NCBI RefSeq assembly: GCF_038039535.1 | Contig: NZ_JBBPHP010000005.1 | Coordinates: 186,001-250,000, forward strand | Length of the DNA: 64,000 bases | Direction: 5' to 3' | Source of the DNA: Catalinimonas sp038039535 | GTDB taxonomy: Bacteria > Bacteroidota > Bacteroidia > Cytophagales > Cyclobacteriaceae | Part shown: one piece after another, positions 27,022-35,218 of the stretch | How positions within the stretch are numbered: position 1 is the first letter of the stretch | Layout: each line of letters opens with the position of its first letter | The notes under the pieces: model-generated | What the model was told of the DNA's origin: nothing | What the model saw: only the letters and a program-made list of their open reading frames with translations | The model's database searches: none | Position numbers and translations under genes: made by a program

Positions 27022-27729
27022 TCATTTCTTTGAGGCCGTTCCGTAGAGAGTAGTAATCATCTGAGAACTATTGAACTGCACCGGAATTTCATCTTTCTTT
27101 AATAGATAATGGATAACAGGTTTTATTATTCTGGCAAATAACTTTTTTCTTCGCTTGGAAAGAGGAGATCTGTTGACCCACAATCCTAGCATTTGTGCAA
27201 GACTGGCATTCCAGCCGCCACCGGCTTTTATTTCAATCTGTTTGAACCCACAGTTTTCCAGATGCCTTTGAAGAGAAAAAGGTGTATATCGGTATTGATC
27301 GTTGGGGACTTCATGTAGAGTCCAGAAAAAAGGAGTAGTGAAAAAGAGAATGCCTTCCTCTTTGAGTACTCTGTGTATCTCATTTAACATGATCTCCGGT
27401 TCCGGACAATGTTCCAGCACTTCAGTTGCAAAGACACAGTCAAATGAATTATTTTCAAAGGGCATGTGTACGCCATCCCATCTATAGTCAGGGCGTACCT
27501 CCTCACTATAGATGTGTGCATTGTCTAGATCAAGGCCAACATATTTTTGAGTCCCCGAGTGTTCAAGAATATATTTACGATAAGGCATCTTGCCACAACC
27601 TACGTCCAGCAATTGCCCTTGAAACTTAGGTAAGTTTTCTTTTATAGCATTTAAAATTGTTTTCCTAACGACATAGACGTCAAGGTTTTTTGTCGTAAAA
27701 GGAATACTAATAAAATTGTCAGGTTTCAA
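27022..27729 (-). CDS. Class I SAM-dependent methyltransferase
   Basis: A 235-residue protein with motif I LLDVGCGKMPYRKYIL, the acidic strand end GLDLDN, and FATEVLEHCPEPEIMLNEIHRVLKEEGILFF. The start must be TTG, because an in-frame TAG lies two codons upstream and no nearby ATG would keep motif I. It sits next to the possible nonulosonate transferase, so methylation of a terminal sugar is a reasonable guess; chain-capping methylation controls export in some Wzm/Wzt systems. Confidence 0.8.
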   Translation of the reverse strand: MKPDNFISIPFTTKNLDVYVVRKTILNAIKENLPKFQGQLLDVGCGKMPYRKYILEHSGTQKYVGLDLDNAHIYSEEVRPDYRWDGVHMPFENNSFDCVFATEVLEHCPEPEIMLNEIHRVLKEEGILFFTTPFFWTLHEVPNDQYRYTPFSLQRHLENCGFKQIEIKAGGGWNASLAQMLGLWVNRSPLSKRRKKLFARIIKPVIHYLLKKDEIPVQFNSSQMITTLYGTASKK

Positions 27730-27790
27730 TGGCTAATTTGTTGAGGTGAAAATGTGACTATAACAAAAAAGTAACTTTTAGCTATTTAAT

Positions 27791-28777
27791 TTAGCTGTAT
27801 TTATTTAATGCTTTGATATCTATATAATCCAAGGCAGGATAAAGTAATGACTTTTTATTAGTGACATAAAGTTCTATGTTTCTCTTGTCCAAAACTTCTT
27901 CTTTATAGACTTTGATAATTTCATCAATAGTCATATTTTCTTTAACCCAGTTTTTATTGGCTGTAGGGTGTATTTCCTCTAACTGATTTGCAATAGCCAA
28001 GTATCGCTCTTTCTCTTGAGCTTTACGGTATGAAATTAAATTAAGCACCTCTTTACTATGATACATCGGATGGTCATAAAAGTATTCTGTAGAGTTAAGA
28101 TCGATACCTAACAATATAATGCGCTTGTAATTGAGCATTGTACCCAGAGAAATGGCTGTTATAAGCGAACCTCTATAATGGAATAAAAAATCCTTTTCTC
28201 TTTTGAATTTTTCATACCAACTAAAGATTTCTCTTAAATCATTTTCTGAGAAATAGTTAAAACGACGTGGGGAAGAGATAAAAGGATTTTTAATATAGTC
28301 CAAATAATGAAACGGAAACTCTTTAAGCTTTTCGTACAAGCTAATGATAATGGGTACTTTTTTAAAAGTACTTTCTTTTTTTAGATATAGATCTTTGAAG
28401 TAGCTAAAATGTGGGCCACCCAACTCTATCTGAAGAAAAGTAGGAGTATGTGGATGTGCCAGAAAAAAATTAAGAGCAAGACTGTCAAAATTTCTTACTG
28501 TATCCCAATCTTCAGTACTTAAGTTATTTACAGTAGCACCACTTCCAAGTACAAAAAGAGTATCCGAATTTTTGTAGTTAATCAGGTTTTGAAAATCTGC
28601 AGCAGGTAAGCCTCCTTTTTTGTAAAGATCATTTTTCTGATGAACGGTCTCTTCTAATTGTTTGATGTGGACAATATTTTCTCTACTAATTTTGAGTCCA
28701 TATAAATAACGGTAAATGCGGATGAGCAAAAAATAGTAGGGATTTTTTAGTACCTCTTTGATAGGTCTAATTAGCAT
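27791..28777 (-). CDS. Candidate nonulosonate (sialic-acid-like) transferase, DUF115/GT42-like fold
   Basis: A 328-residue protein without a named family that I can assign firmly. LFVLGSGATVNNLS at residues 75-87 looks like the first Rossmann strand and loop of CstII-type sialyltransferases and of DUF115/Maf proteins. FHYRGSLITAISLGTMLNYKRIILLGIDLN (split as residues 199-214 and 215-228) resembles the second conserved block of those families. DHPMYH after it could hold a catalytic His, and a segment ELYVTNKKSLL near residue 300 is reminiscent of the CstII C-terminal block. It lies beside the Wzt and LegF genes. The link to CMP-legionaminic acid is inference from context plus recalled motif shape. 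Confidence 0.5.
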   Translation of the reverse strand: MLIRPIKEVLKNPYYFLLIRIYRYLYGLKISRENIVHIKQLEETVHQKNDLYKKGGLPAADFQNLINYKNSDTLFVLGSGATVNNLSTEDWDTVRNFDSLALNFFLAHPHTPTFLQIELGGPHFSYFKDLYLKKESTFKKVPIIISLYEKLKEFPFHYLDYIKNPFISSPRRFNYFSENDLREIFSWYEKFKREKDFLFHYRGSLITAISLGTMLNYKRIILLGIDLNSTEYFYDHPMYHSKEVLNLISYRKAQEKERYLAIANQLEEIHPTANKNWVKENMTIDEIIKVYKEEVLDKRNIELYVTNKKSLLYPALDYIDIKALNKYS

Positions 28778-28825
28778 TACTGTAAATTTTTATCTTACAA
28801 AAAATTCAGAAAGTTCCTGTGATAA

Positions 28826-30040
28826 TTAATGCTTTACTTCTCCTAAAAAATGGATAGGAGCATATATATTTTGCTTAAGTCCTCTTACTGCAAACTTTTT
28901 ATAATTTCGATAACAGGCCAGATGTTGAGGGTTACCACTTGGATTGTCCTTTGAGGATAAAAATATGGTTAGTGCATACTCTCCATCTGATAAGTTGAAG
29001 CGCTCCAGCTTGATTTTGATATCTTGTTTAGGAGGCTTATTCTCGATAGTTCCTCCATCTCCCACAAAAGAATAATACTGCCCTACGACTTTCAAATCCC
29101 TGTCTGTAAACTGTAGGATCACTTCAAAATTTTTAAACTGTGAGGCTACTGATACAGATATGTTAATAAAAAAATCTTTACCATAGGTGATAAAATCATG
29201 ATCTGTTACATCATCTTCTTGATGTGAGAAAGTGATAGCATTAATTTTTGCAAACTCATTGTACTCAATGAAAGATTTTTCTCCTGAAAACAAGCTGAAA
29301 TATTCTTCAATGCCACTACTTATGTCACTACCATAATTCTGAGCTGCTCCACGGTCCATTAATGTGAGCTGATTACAAACTCTGGAGATAACTGGCATAG
29401 AATGGCTTACAAATACGACTGCAGAGGTTTGCATAAGCTCCGCAATTTTATTATAAGATTTTATTTTAAAACCAGCATCACCCACAGCCAGCACTTCATC
29501 AATCAATAAAACATCCGGCTCTAATTGTGAAGCTACTGCAAATCCCAGCCTCACTTTCATACCTGAACTGTAGTTTTGCACCGGAGTATCTATAAAATCA
29601 CTTATTTCAGAGAACTCTACAATAGCATCAAATTTTTGATCAATTTCCTTTTTGCTAAACCCTAATACTGAACCATTGACATAGATATTTTCCCTACCCG
29701 TTAGTATAGGATTAAAGCCTGCTCCCAGCTCTATCAGTGCTGCAATTCTTCCTCTCATTGTTACCTTTCCTTTGTCAGGCTTTATCAGTCCATTTAGAAT
29801 CTTTAATAAGGTAGATTTTCCGGCTCCGTTATGGCCTATTAAACCCATACATTCACCTCTCTTCAATTCAAAGCTTACATTATTTACTGACCAAAACTCG
29901 TCTTTTCTGAGCACTTCCTGCTTTTTCTTACCTAAAAACTCAGAAGTAATATCGCTAACGCCATAATACAATGACCTTTTTAAGTCCCTGCAAAATTTTT
30001 TAGATACGCCTTCTACGTTTATCAGTACTTCGTTTTTCAT
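28826..30040 (-). CDS. wzt: Polysaccharide ABC transporter ATP-binding protein with Wzt-type C-terminal domain
   Basis: A 404-residue ATPase. Residues ~1-240 form the nucleotide-binding domain with Walker A GHNGAGKST, the signature NYSSGMKVRLGF, Walker B VLLIDEVLAVGD and the switch His in FVSHS. Residues ~255-404 are a beta-rich extension like the Wzt C-terminal domain, which in E. coli O8/O9a reads the modified non-reducing end before export. It pairs with the permease 3.2 kb upstream; the two genes are separated by LegG, PtmE-like and LegF genes, which is unusual. The presence of the C-domain implies that the exported glycan carries a recognised end group. Confidence 0.85.
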   Translation of the reverse strand: MKNEVLINVEGVSKKFCRDLKRSLYYGVSDITSEFLGKKKQEVLRKDEFWSVNNVSFELKRGECMGLIGHNGAGKSTLLKILNGLIKPDKGKVTMRGRIAALIELGAGFNPILTGRENIYVNGSVLGFSKKEIDQKFDAIVEFSEISDFIDTPVQNYSSGMKVRLGFAVASQLEPDVLLIDEVLAVGDAGFKIKSYNKIAELMQTSAVVFVSHSMPVISRVCNQLTLMDRGAAQNYGSDISSGIEEYFSLFSGEKSFIEYNEFAKINAITFSHQEDDVTDHDFITYGKDFFINISVSVASQFKNFEVILQFTDRDLKVVGQYYSFVGDGGTIENKPPKQDIKIKLERFNLSDGEYALTIFLSSKDNPSGNPQHLACYRNYKKFAVRGLKQNIYAPIHFLGEVKH

Positions 30041-30063
30041 ATATACTGGTCTATAAAGTATTG

Positions 30064-30759
30064 TTATATCAACTCATTTGATAAAATCAGTTCTGCAATC
30101 TTCCAATCTAATTCATTGTCAATGTCTACCGAATATTTAGAATCCATGACAAAGGCTTTTATTTTCTCAAACTCGCTAATGCTTTTTGTTTTTAAACTGG
30201 TTAAGTTCATTATATAAATAGACCCATTTAATTCATATACCTTTGGACAATTTTGCCTATTGGTAAAATAAGCTTTTTTTGATTTTACAATCCAATCGTT
30301 TCCAGCACTCTCAAATAAATTAAAGTAGGGATTGGCTTTTGTTTCTTTTACTGAAACCACCATATCTACTTCTTTATTATACATAGTTAGGGCCTCTTCT
30401 ATATGGTTAGCTGTTCTTAAAGGACTAGTAGGCTGTAAAAGGACTACTTTGTTAAATTCTCTTTTAGAACTTTTTTCATAAAAGCCTACTGCATGTAAAA
30501 TCACATCCTGTGTAGATGAAATATCCGTTGCCAAAGTTGCAGGTCTCAGAAAAGGTACTTTCAAACCAGTTTGCTCCGCTATTTTTTTTATCTGTTCATC
30601 GTCAGTACTTACACATATATACTGATCTGGGAATAGCTGTCTGGCTACTTCTATAGAATAGTGGATTAGAGGCTTACCTGCTAATTCTTTTATATTTTTA
30701 CCAGGCAGACCTTTAGACCCACCTCTGGCAGGTATCACTACCAATATATCTTCTTTCAA
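30064..30759 (-). CDS. legF: CMP-nonulosonate cytidylyltransferase, LegF/NeuA-like
   Basis: A 231-residue enzyme with the diagnostic CTP-binding loop IPARGGSKGLPGKN, then YSIEVA, LQPTSPLR and a C-terminal DIDNELDW. It activates a nine-carbon sugar acid with CTP. Given the LegB, LegC, LegG, LegI and PtmE-like neighbours, CMP-legionaminic acid is the most likely product, although sequence alone does not separate LegF from NeuA or PseF. The start is TTG, overlapping the PtmE-like stop as TTGA, which signals translational coupling. Confidence 0.8.
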   Translation of the reverse strand: MKEDILVVIPARGGSKGLPGKNIKELAGKPLIHYSIEVARQLFPDQYICVSTDDEQIKKIAEQTGLKVPFLRPATLATDISSTQDVILHAVGFYEKSSKREFNKVVLLQPTSPLRTANHIEEALTMYNKEVDMVVSVKETKANPYFNLFESAGNDWIVKSKKAYFTNRQNCPKVYELNGSIYIMNLTSLKTKSISEFEKIKAFVMDSKYSVDIDNELDWKIAELILSNELI

Positions 30760-31805
30760 ATTCTTAGATGTTTTATGTCTTCCTGTGCCTTCTTAAAATC
30801 ATCATGTTTGCCAATATCTAACCAATAATTAAGCATAGGGTAATAGCACAACATTTTATTATTTTCTATCACACCTTCCATCAAGTCAGTAGCATTAAAA
30901 AAGCTGTTTTTAGGAATAAACGATAACAGTTCTTTCTTAAACAGGTAAATTCCAGTGTTTGCATAATACGTATACTCAGGCTTTTCTTTAAAAGCCTTAA
31001 TTTTATTATGGTCAGTTTCAAGAATGGCATAAGGTACTTTAATATGATAGGGCAAAGAAGCTACCATCATATCTGCACCTGATTTTATAAATTCTAGAAA
31101 GAAATCTTCATAATCAATATTGGTCAATAAGTCAGAATTTGTGAGCAGGATGTAATCATTTTGCCAATTTTCAATAAGAGATAATGCCCCTATAGTACCT
31201 AAAGGTTGAGTTTCAGTAATACAAGTAATACGATTACCAGATTTTGGTAATTTATCAACATACTCTTCAATTTGCTCTTTGAGGTAGTTAACTGTAATAG
31301 TGATATTTCTGATGCCAAATTTTTGCAGCCTCTCCAGATTGTAAGCGAGAATAGGCTTATTGCCTACCTCAAGCATAGGTTTAGGTTTTTCTTGAGTTAG
31401 GGGAAGTAAGCGGGTTCCTTTTCCCCCGGCCATAATTACTGCATCTATGGGCAATAAAGTGTGAACTTTATTAAAGTTAAGCAGGCCAACTATTTTTCTC
31501 TGCTGATTGATGATCGGTAAGATTTTTAGATCTTTTTTACGATACTCAACTACCTTATCAAGATCTATCTCATGCTCATTCAGATATTTGCAGGATGAAT
31601 GCATAACTTTCGTTACGGCTTCTTCTAATTTTATGCCCTTCAGAAGCCCTCTTCGGATATCTCCATCCGTAATACTGCCCAAAAGTTTGTCCTCTTCATT
31701 CACTACAAAAAGGTTTAGGTCGGTCAACAATTGGTTAAGCCTATCAAGAGCCTCAAAAATAGACTGGTTTTCTCCGATCAAGAATTTTCTTATATCTTTT
31801 TGCAT
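30756..31805 (-). CDS. ptmE: CBS-domain nucleotidyltransferase, PtmE-like (glucosamine-1-phosphate guanylyltransferase)
   Basis: A 349-residue protein with a pair of CBS motifs at residues ~10-115 (LLGSITDGDIRRGLL, KIVGLLNF) and a nucleotidyltransferase domain from ~118 (AVIMAGGKGTRLLPLT, KPKPMLEVGNKPIL, YILLTNSDLL). In Campylobacter jejuni PtmE makes GDP-glucosamine for the GDP-linked legionaminic acid pathway. Position between LegG and LegF supports this. The regulatory ligand of the CBS pair is unknown. PtmF and PtmA, the other early pathway enzymes, are not in the window. Confidence 0.75.
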   Translation of the reverse strand: MQKDIRKFLIGENQSIFEALDRLNQLLTDLNLFVVNEEDKLLGSITDGDIRRGLLKGIKLEEAVTKVMHSSCKYLNEHEIDLDKVVEYRKKDLKILPIINQQRKIVGLLNFNKVHTLLPIDAVIMAGGKGTRLLPLTQEKPKPMLEVGNKPILAYNLERLQKFGIRNITITVNYLKEQIEEYVDKLPKSGNRITCITETQPLGTIGALSLIENWQNDYILLTNSDLLTNIDYEDFFLEFIKSGADMMVASLPYHIKVPYAILETDHNKIKAFKEKPEYTYYANTGIYLFKKELLSFIPKNSFFNATDLMEGVIENNKMLCYYPMLNYWLDIGKHDDFKKAQEDIKHLRI

Positions 31806-31828
31806 AATGCTAAAAACTACTTTTTAAT

Positions 31829-32992
31829 TTACCCGTCATAAAATACTTTTTTCAATAAGCTATCCAACTTAAGGTATTTCAATATGTGGCATATTTTTCC
31901 AGAGGCATTTCCCTGATCATAAGGGTTAGTTACTTGTGTCAATAAGGTCTGAAAATCAGCGCTGTATAGTTTATCAAAAGCTTTTTTCAATGATTGATAA
32001 TCAGGAGCACAGTTTATGACACTATCTGCTTTAACTCTACCCTCTTGCCGGTCCCCGATATTAATAGTACCAACTTTGAACGAAGGCGCCTCTAATAATC
32101 CACTTGATGAATTACCTACAACAGCATCAACATATTTTAAAGCAGAAAGATAGCGTAGTTGGCCTAAACTTTTGAATGCAACTGCTTTTTCGGGGTGTTT
32201 TTGTACATACTCCTGAATCATTGTAATAATTACTCTACCGTCTGTGTCAGCATTAGGCATCGTAAAAATCAGGCCTGTCTTCGGTAATTCATCTAACACC
32301 CGGAGCAAGTCTCTGAGTTGCTGCCCTGCAGTTGCATGCTCTAAGGTAACGGGATGAAAAGTAATTAATAAATTTCTTTCTTTAAGTTTGAAAGAAATAG
32401 ATTCTTCAAATTCCCTTTTGTTTAAAAGCTTTAACCTATGAACATTCTCAATGCCGAGTCCTCCCACATTATGCACAGCAGTAGGTTGTTCGCCTAGTCG
32501 GACTACACGGGCTCTATAAACTTCGGTAGCTGTAAAATGTATATGAGACATTTTAGTAATAGCATGCCTGAAAGCATCATCCATTGCTCCCGTTGTTAAC
32601 TCTCCTCCATGGCAGTGAGCTATAGGAATTCTTGACACCAGGGCAGCAGTAGCCGCTGCTAGTATTTCAAATCTATCGCCTAATAGAAGTACAATGTCGG
32701 GTTTGAGCTCAGCAAATGCATCTGCAAAAGCAATGTTTCCTAATCCAATAGCTTTGGAGATACCAGCAGGGGTGTCAGAAGACAATAGTATTTCCAGTTT
32801 TTTACTGATAGGAAATCCGTCTTTTTCTATTTCTTGATAAGTAAGCCCAAATTCAGGGCTCAAATGCATTCCAGTGACGATTAATTGTAAATCGACATCT
32901 GCATCTTCATATAGATTCTTAATTACCCAATACAATAATCCATATTCGGCCCTAGTGCCAGTGACTACACATATTTTTCTTCTGTTAATCAT
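31829..32992 (-). CDS. legG: NDP-sugar 2-epimerase (hydrolysing), LegG/NeuC-like
   Basis: The ATG at 32992 gives 387 residues, starting INRRKICVVTGTRAEYGLLYW, the hallmark of NeuC/LegG enzymes; an ATG five codons upstream (33007) is also open. Later motifs include LGDRFEILAAATAA, PIAHCHGGE and VVGNSSSGLLEAPSF. The enzyme releases the nucleotide and inverts C2 to give free ManNAc-type or 2,4-diacetamido-trideoxymannose sugar, the substrate of LegI. A 206-base gap without a recognised promoter separates it from the permease gene. Confidence 0.85.
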   Translation of the reverse strand: MINRRKICVVTGTRAEYGLLYWVIKNLYEDADVDLQLIVTGMHLSPEFGLTYQEIEKDGFPISKKLEILLSSDTPAGISKAIGLGNIAFADAFAELKPDIVLLLGDRFEILAAATAALVSRIPIAHCHGGELTTGAMDDAFRHAITKMSHIHFTATEVYRARVVRLGEQPTAVHNVGGLGIENVHRLKLLNKREFEESISFKLKERNLLITFHPVTLEHATAGQQLRDLLRVLDELPKTGLIFTMPNADTDGRVIITMIQEYVQKHPEKAVAFKSLGQLRYLSALKYVDAVVGNSSSGLLEAPSFKVGTINIGDRQEGRVKADSVINCAPDYQSLKKAFDKLYSADFQTLLTQVTNPYDQGNASGKICHILKYLKLDSLLKKVFYDG

Positions 32993-33198
32993 GTTTTGAA
33001 ATCCCATTCACAAGAATAGCAAGCAGTATGTATGCCTAACTCTGACACAGACCTTCACTACAATAGAAGTATACTGGAGATGCCATCTAGTATTCTTTAG
33101 TAGAGTTGTGAGTATAAGGATAATTTAATTTTATTCTCTTATATCTGGTATAGCTTACTTGCTAAAAAGTTTACATAAAAAATATCTATAAGCACTTT

Positions 33199-34056
33199 TT
33201 AACTTCCTACCCTTTCAATGATAATAGGCATTGCTAAGCGGTATAAAAACAAACCAACAATAAAAAAAACAAAAGCAATGATGCTGACGGTAATAAATTC
33301 ACTTATACTTGTTAGCTCCTGGCCTAAAATCATATTTCTTGTGGTAGTAAGTATAGGAGCTACGGGGTTAAACTGCATCAGTGTAGCTGCAATACCAGAT
33401 TTTGGCCCTGGATAAATAACGGGTGTGAGGTATATGGCAAATTGGAGAATGACAGCAATACCTCTTTGAATATCCTGGTACAACATACCGATTGGAGTCA
33501 GTAATAATCCAATACAACTGCCTAAGACAATTAATGCTAATATTCCCAATAATGAAAGAATGCCGTGATAGTCAGGCATGTACTGGAAAAAAATAAGAAA
33601 TGAAATGATCAAGACTATCTTTATCAGTGTATTAAAAAACGTTTCATACAAACCAGACAGAACGAGTGCAGTTCTGGGAAAGTTGATTTTCGTGAGCATT
33701 GACCTACTGGAGGTTACTGCTTTTAAAGGAGCCTGTACGCTTTCCGTAAAGATTTGCCATAGCATGGTTCCCAGCAATACAAATAAAGGATAAGGAACTC
33801 CAGGATCTTCTATATTGATTACCGCACTATCTCTGAGGAAAATCCAGACCAAAGAAGTAATGAGTGGAGGTGCTATTGACCAAAAATAACCTAAGAAAGA
33901 TTGTCGATATAATGCTTTAATATTGCGGTTAGCCAGTCTTACACCTAATTCATGCGAAGGTTTTAATTCGCTGATCATTTCGCTCAGTAATTTACCTGGG
34001 TGCCTAATGTTGGATTCAGGTGAGTAAACTGTAACTTTAATGTTATCGTTGCTCAT
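33199..34056 (-). CDS. wzm: Polysaccharide ABC transporter permease Wzm
   Basis: A 285-residue ABC-2 type membrane protein with six predicted transmembrane segments. The cytoplasmic N-terminus ends in NIKALYRQSFLGYFWSIAPP, the usual gate-helix motif of Wzm/TagG permeases. GTMLWQIFTESVQAP and QFAIYLTPVIYPGP follow. With Wzt it would export an undecaprenyl-linked, fully grown glycan across the inner membrane. It is placed between LegI and LegG, away from its ATPase gene. Confidence 0.85.
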   Translation of the reverse strand: MSNDNIKVTVYSPESNIRHPGKLLSEMISELKPSHELGVRLANRNIKALYRQSFLGYFWSIAPPLITSLVWIFLRDSAVINIEDPGVPYPLFVLLGTMLWQIFTESVQAPLKAVTSSRSMLTKINFPRTALVLSGLYETFFNTLIKIVLIISFLIFFQYMPDYHGILSLLGILALIVLGSCIGLLLTPIGMLYQDIQRGIAVILQFAIYLTPVIYPGPKSGIAATLMQFNPVAPILTTTRNMILGQELTSISEFITVSIIAFVFFIVGLFLYRLAMPIIIERVGS

Positions 34057-34159
34057 TATTTAAAGATGAAATTGAATGTTAAAAAAGAGCATAATGCTGA
34101 TGACTCTTCCAAAGTTGTCGCCAAAAAAGTGGTGACGATATAAGCTGTTGTAAAACTTT

Positions 34160-35194
34160 TCAGGAGAAATTCTTCCAATCCAGTTTATGTCCGGCAGGCA
34201 GGTCCCTACCTATCTTCCTGTTGATAACATGTTCTATCTGCATAGGCGAAATACCATCCCCGGGTCTTAACATTATCAGATCAGAAAATTTAATGATTTC
34301 CCCGGCTTTTTTATCAATACTAAGGTGAATGCTTTTTCTAGCAATTTGAATATTAGGAACCTCAGAAGGTGAAGGCTTTTTTAAGGGTGAACCCAAAGCT
34401 TTTTCAATATTACGAATACTGTGAACCATATTTTTTAGCTCCTCTGGCTCTAAAGATGCTTTATGGTCAGGCCCTGGCATATTTCTATCTAATGTAAAAT
34501 GTTTTTCAATTACTTTGGCTCCCATAGCTACTGCTGCAATAGGTACTTCAATTCCAAGGGTATGATCTGAGTAGCCTATTTTTACACCAAATGCCTGCTC
34601 AATCGTATTCATGGCCTTAAGATTTACATCCTCCATAGAGGTTGGATATTGGGTATTACAGTGAAGAATATGCAATAGTTCCAAAGGTAAACCAGCCTCG
34701 TTTAGTACTATTATGGCATCTTGTATATCAGCCAATGTACTCATTCCTGTAGAGAGGATTATAGGTTTTTTCTTGCTTGCCAGATGCTGTAGAAAGGGTT
34801 TGTTGGTGAGCTCACCAGAAGGAATTTTGAATAGAGCAATATCTAGCTTTTCCAGCATATCCGCACGTTCTTCATCAAAGGGTGTAGAAAGGAATTGGAT
34901 ACCTGCCTGCTTGCAGTAATGGATAAGTTGAAGATGCATCTCATAACTCAGTTCCAGACTTTTCAGCATGTTATACTGTCCATCATCTTTGGAGTCGGCT
35001 GTATTAGTGGCTTGGTAAGCTGCTTTCTTTGCTTGTTTAGATACTAACTTATCAGCATTGAAAGACTGAAATTTAACAAAGTCAGCACCTGCATCAGCGG
35101 CAACATCTATCAACTTTTTAGCAAGTTCAATGTCACCGTTATGGTTGACGCCAGCTTCCGCGATGATAGTTACTCCATTATCTTTCATATTCAT
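34160..35194 (-). CDS. legI: Nonulosonate synthase, LegI/NeuB-like
   Basis: A 344-residue enzyme with a TIM-barrel NeuB domain (residues ~10-255: IIAEAGVNHNGDIELAKKL, ADFVKFQSFNADKLVS, FLSTPFDEE, KIPSGE, ILSTGMS, GYSDHT, EKHFTLDRNMPGPDHKASLEP shown here in parts) and a C-terminal SAF domain (~285-344: ARKSIHLSIDKKAGE, LRPGDGI). It condenses a six-carbon sugar with phosphoenolpyruvate to make the nine-carbon acid. Neighbouring LegB and LegC point to legionaminic acid rather than N-acetylneuraminic acid. The ATG is followed by a second ATG two codons later. Confidence 0.85.
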   Translation of the reverse strand: MNMKDNGVTIIAEAGVNHNGDIELAKKLIDVAADAGADFVKFQSFNADKLVSKQAKKAAYQATNTADSKDDGQYNMLKSLELSYEMHLQLIHYCKQAGIQFLSTPFDEERADMLEKLDIALFKIPSGELTNKPFLQHLASKKKPIILSTGMSTLADIQDAIIVLNEAGLPLELLHILHCNTQYPTSMEDVNLKAMNTIEQAFGVKIGYSDHTLGIEVPIAAVAMGAKVIEKHFTLDRNMPGPDHKASLEPEELKNMVHSIRNIEKALGSPLKKPSPSEVPNIQIARKSIHLSIDKKAGEIIKFSDLIMLRPGDGISPMQIEHVINRKIGRDLPAGHKLDWKNFS

Positions 35195-35218
35195 CAGGTA
35201 TTTTTAGGCTAAAAGGAA

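Noticed and set aside
33008..33198. Possible promoter or small gene between legG and wzm
   Set aside because: No -33/-7 pair, no hairpin and no credible short frame were found.
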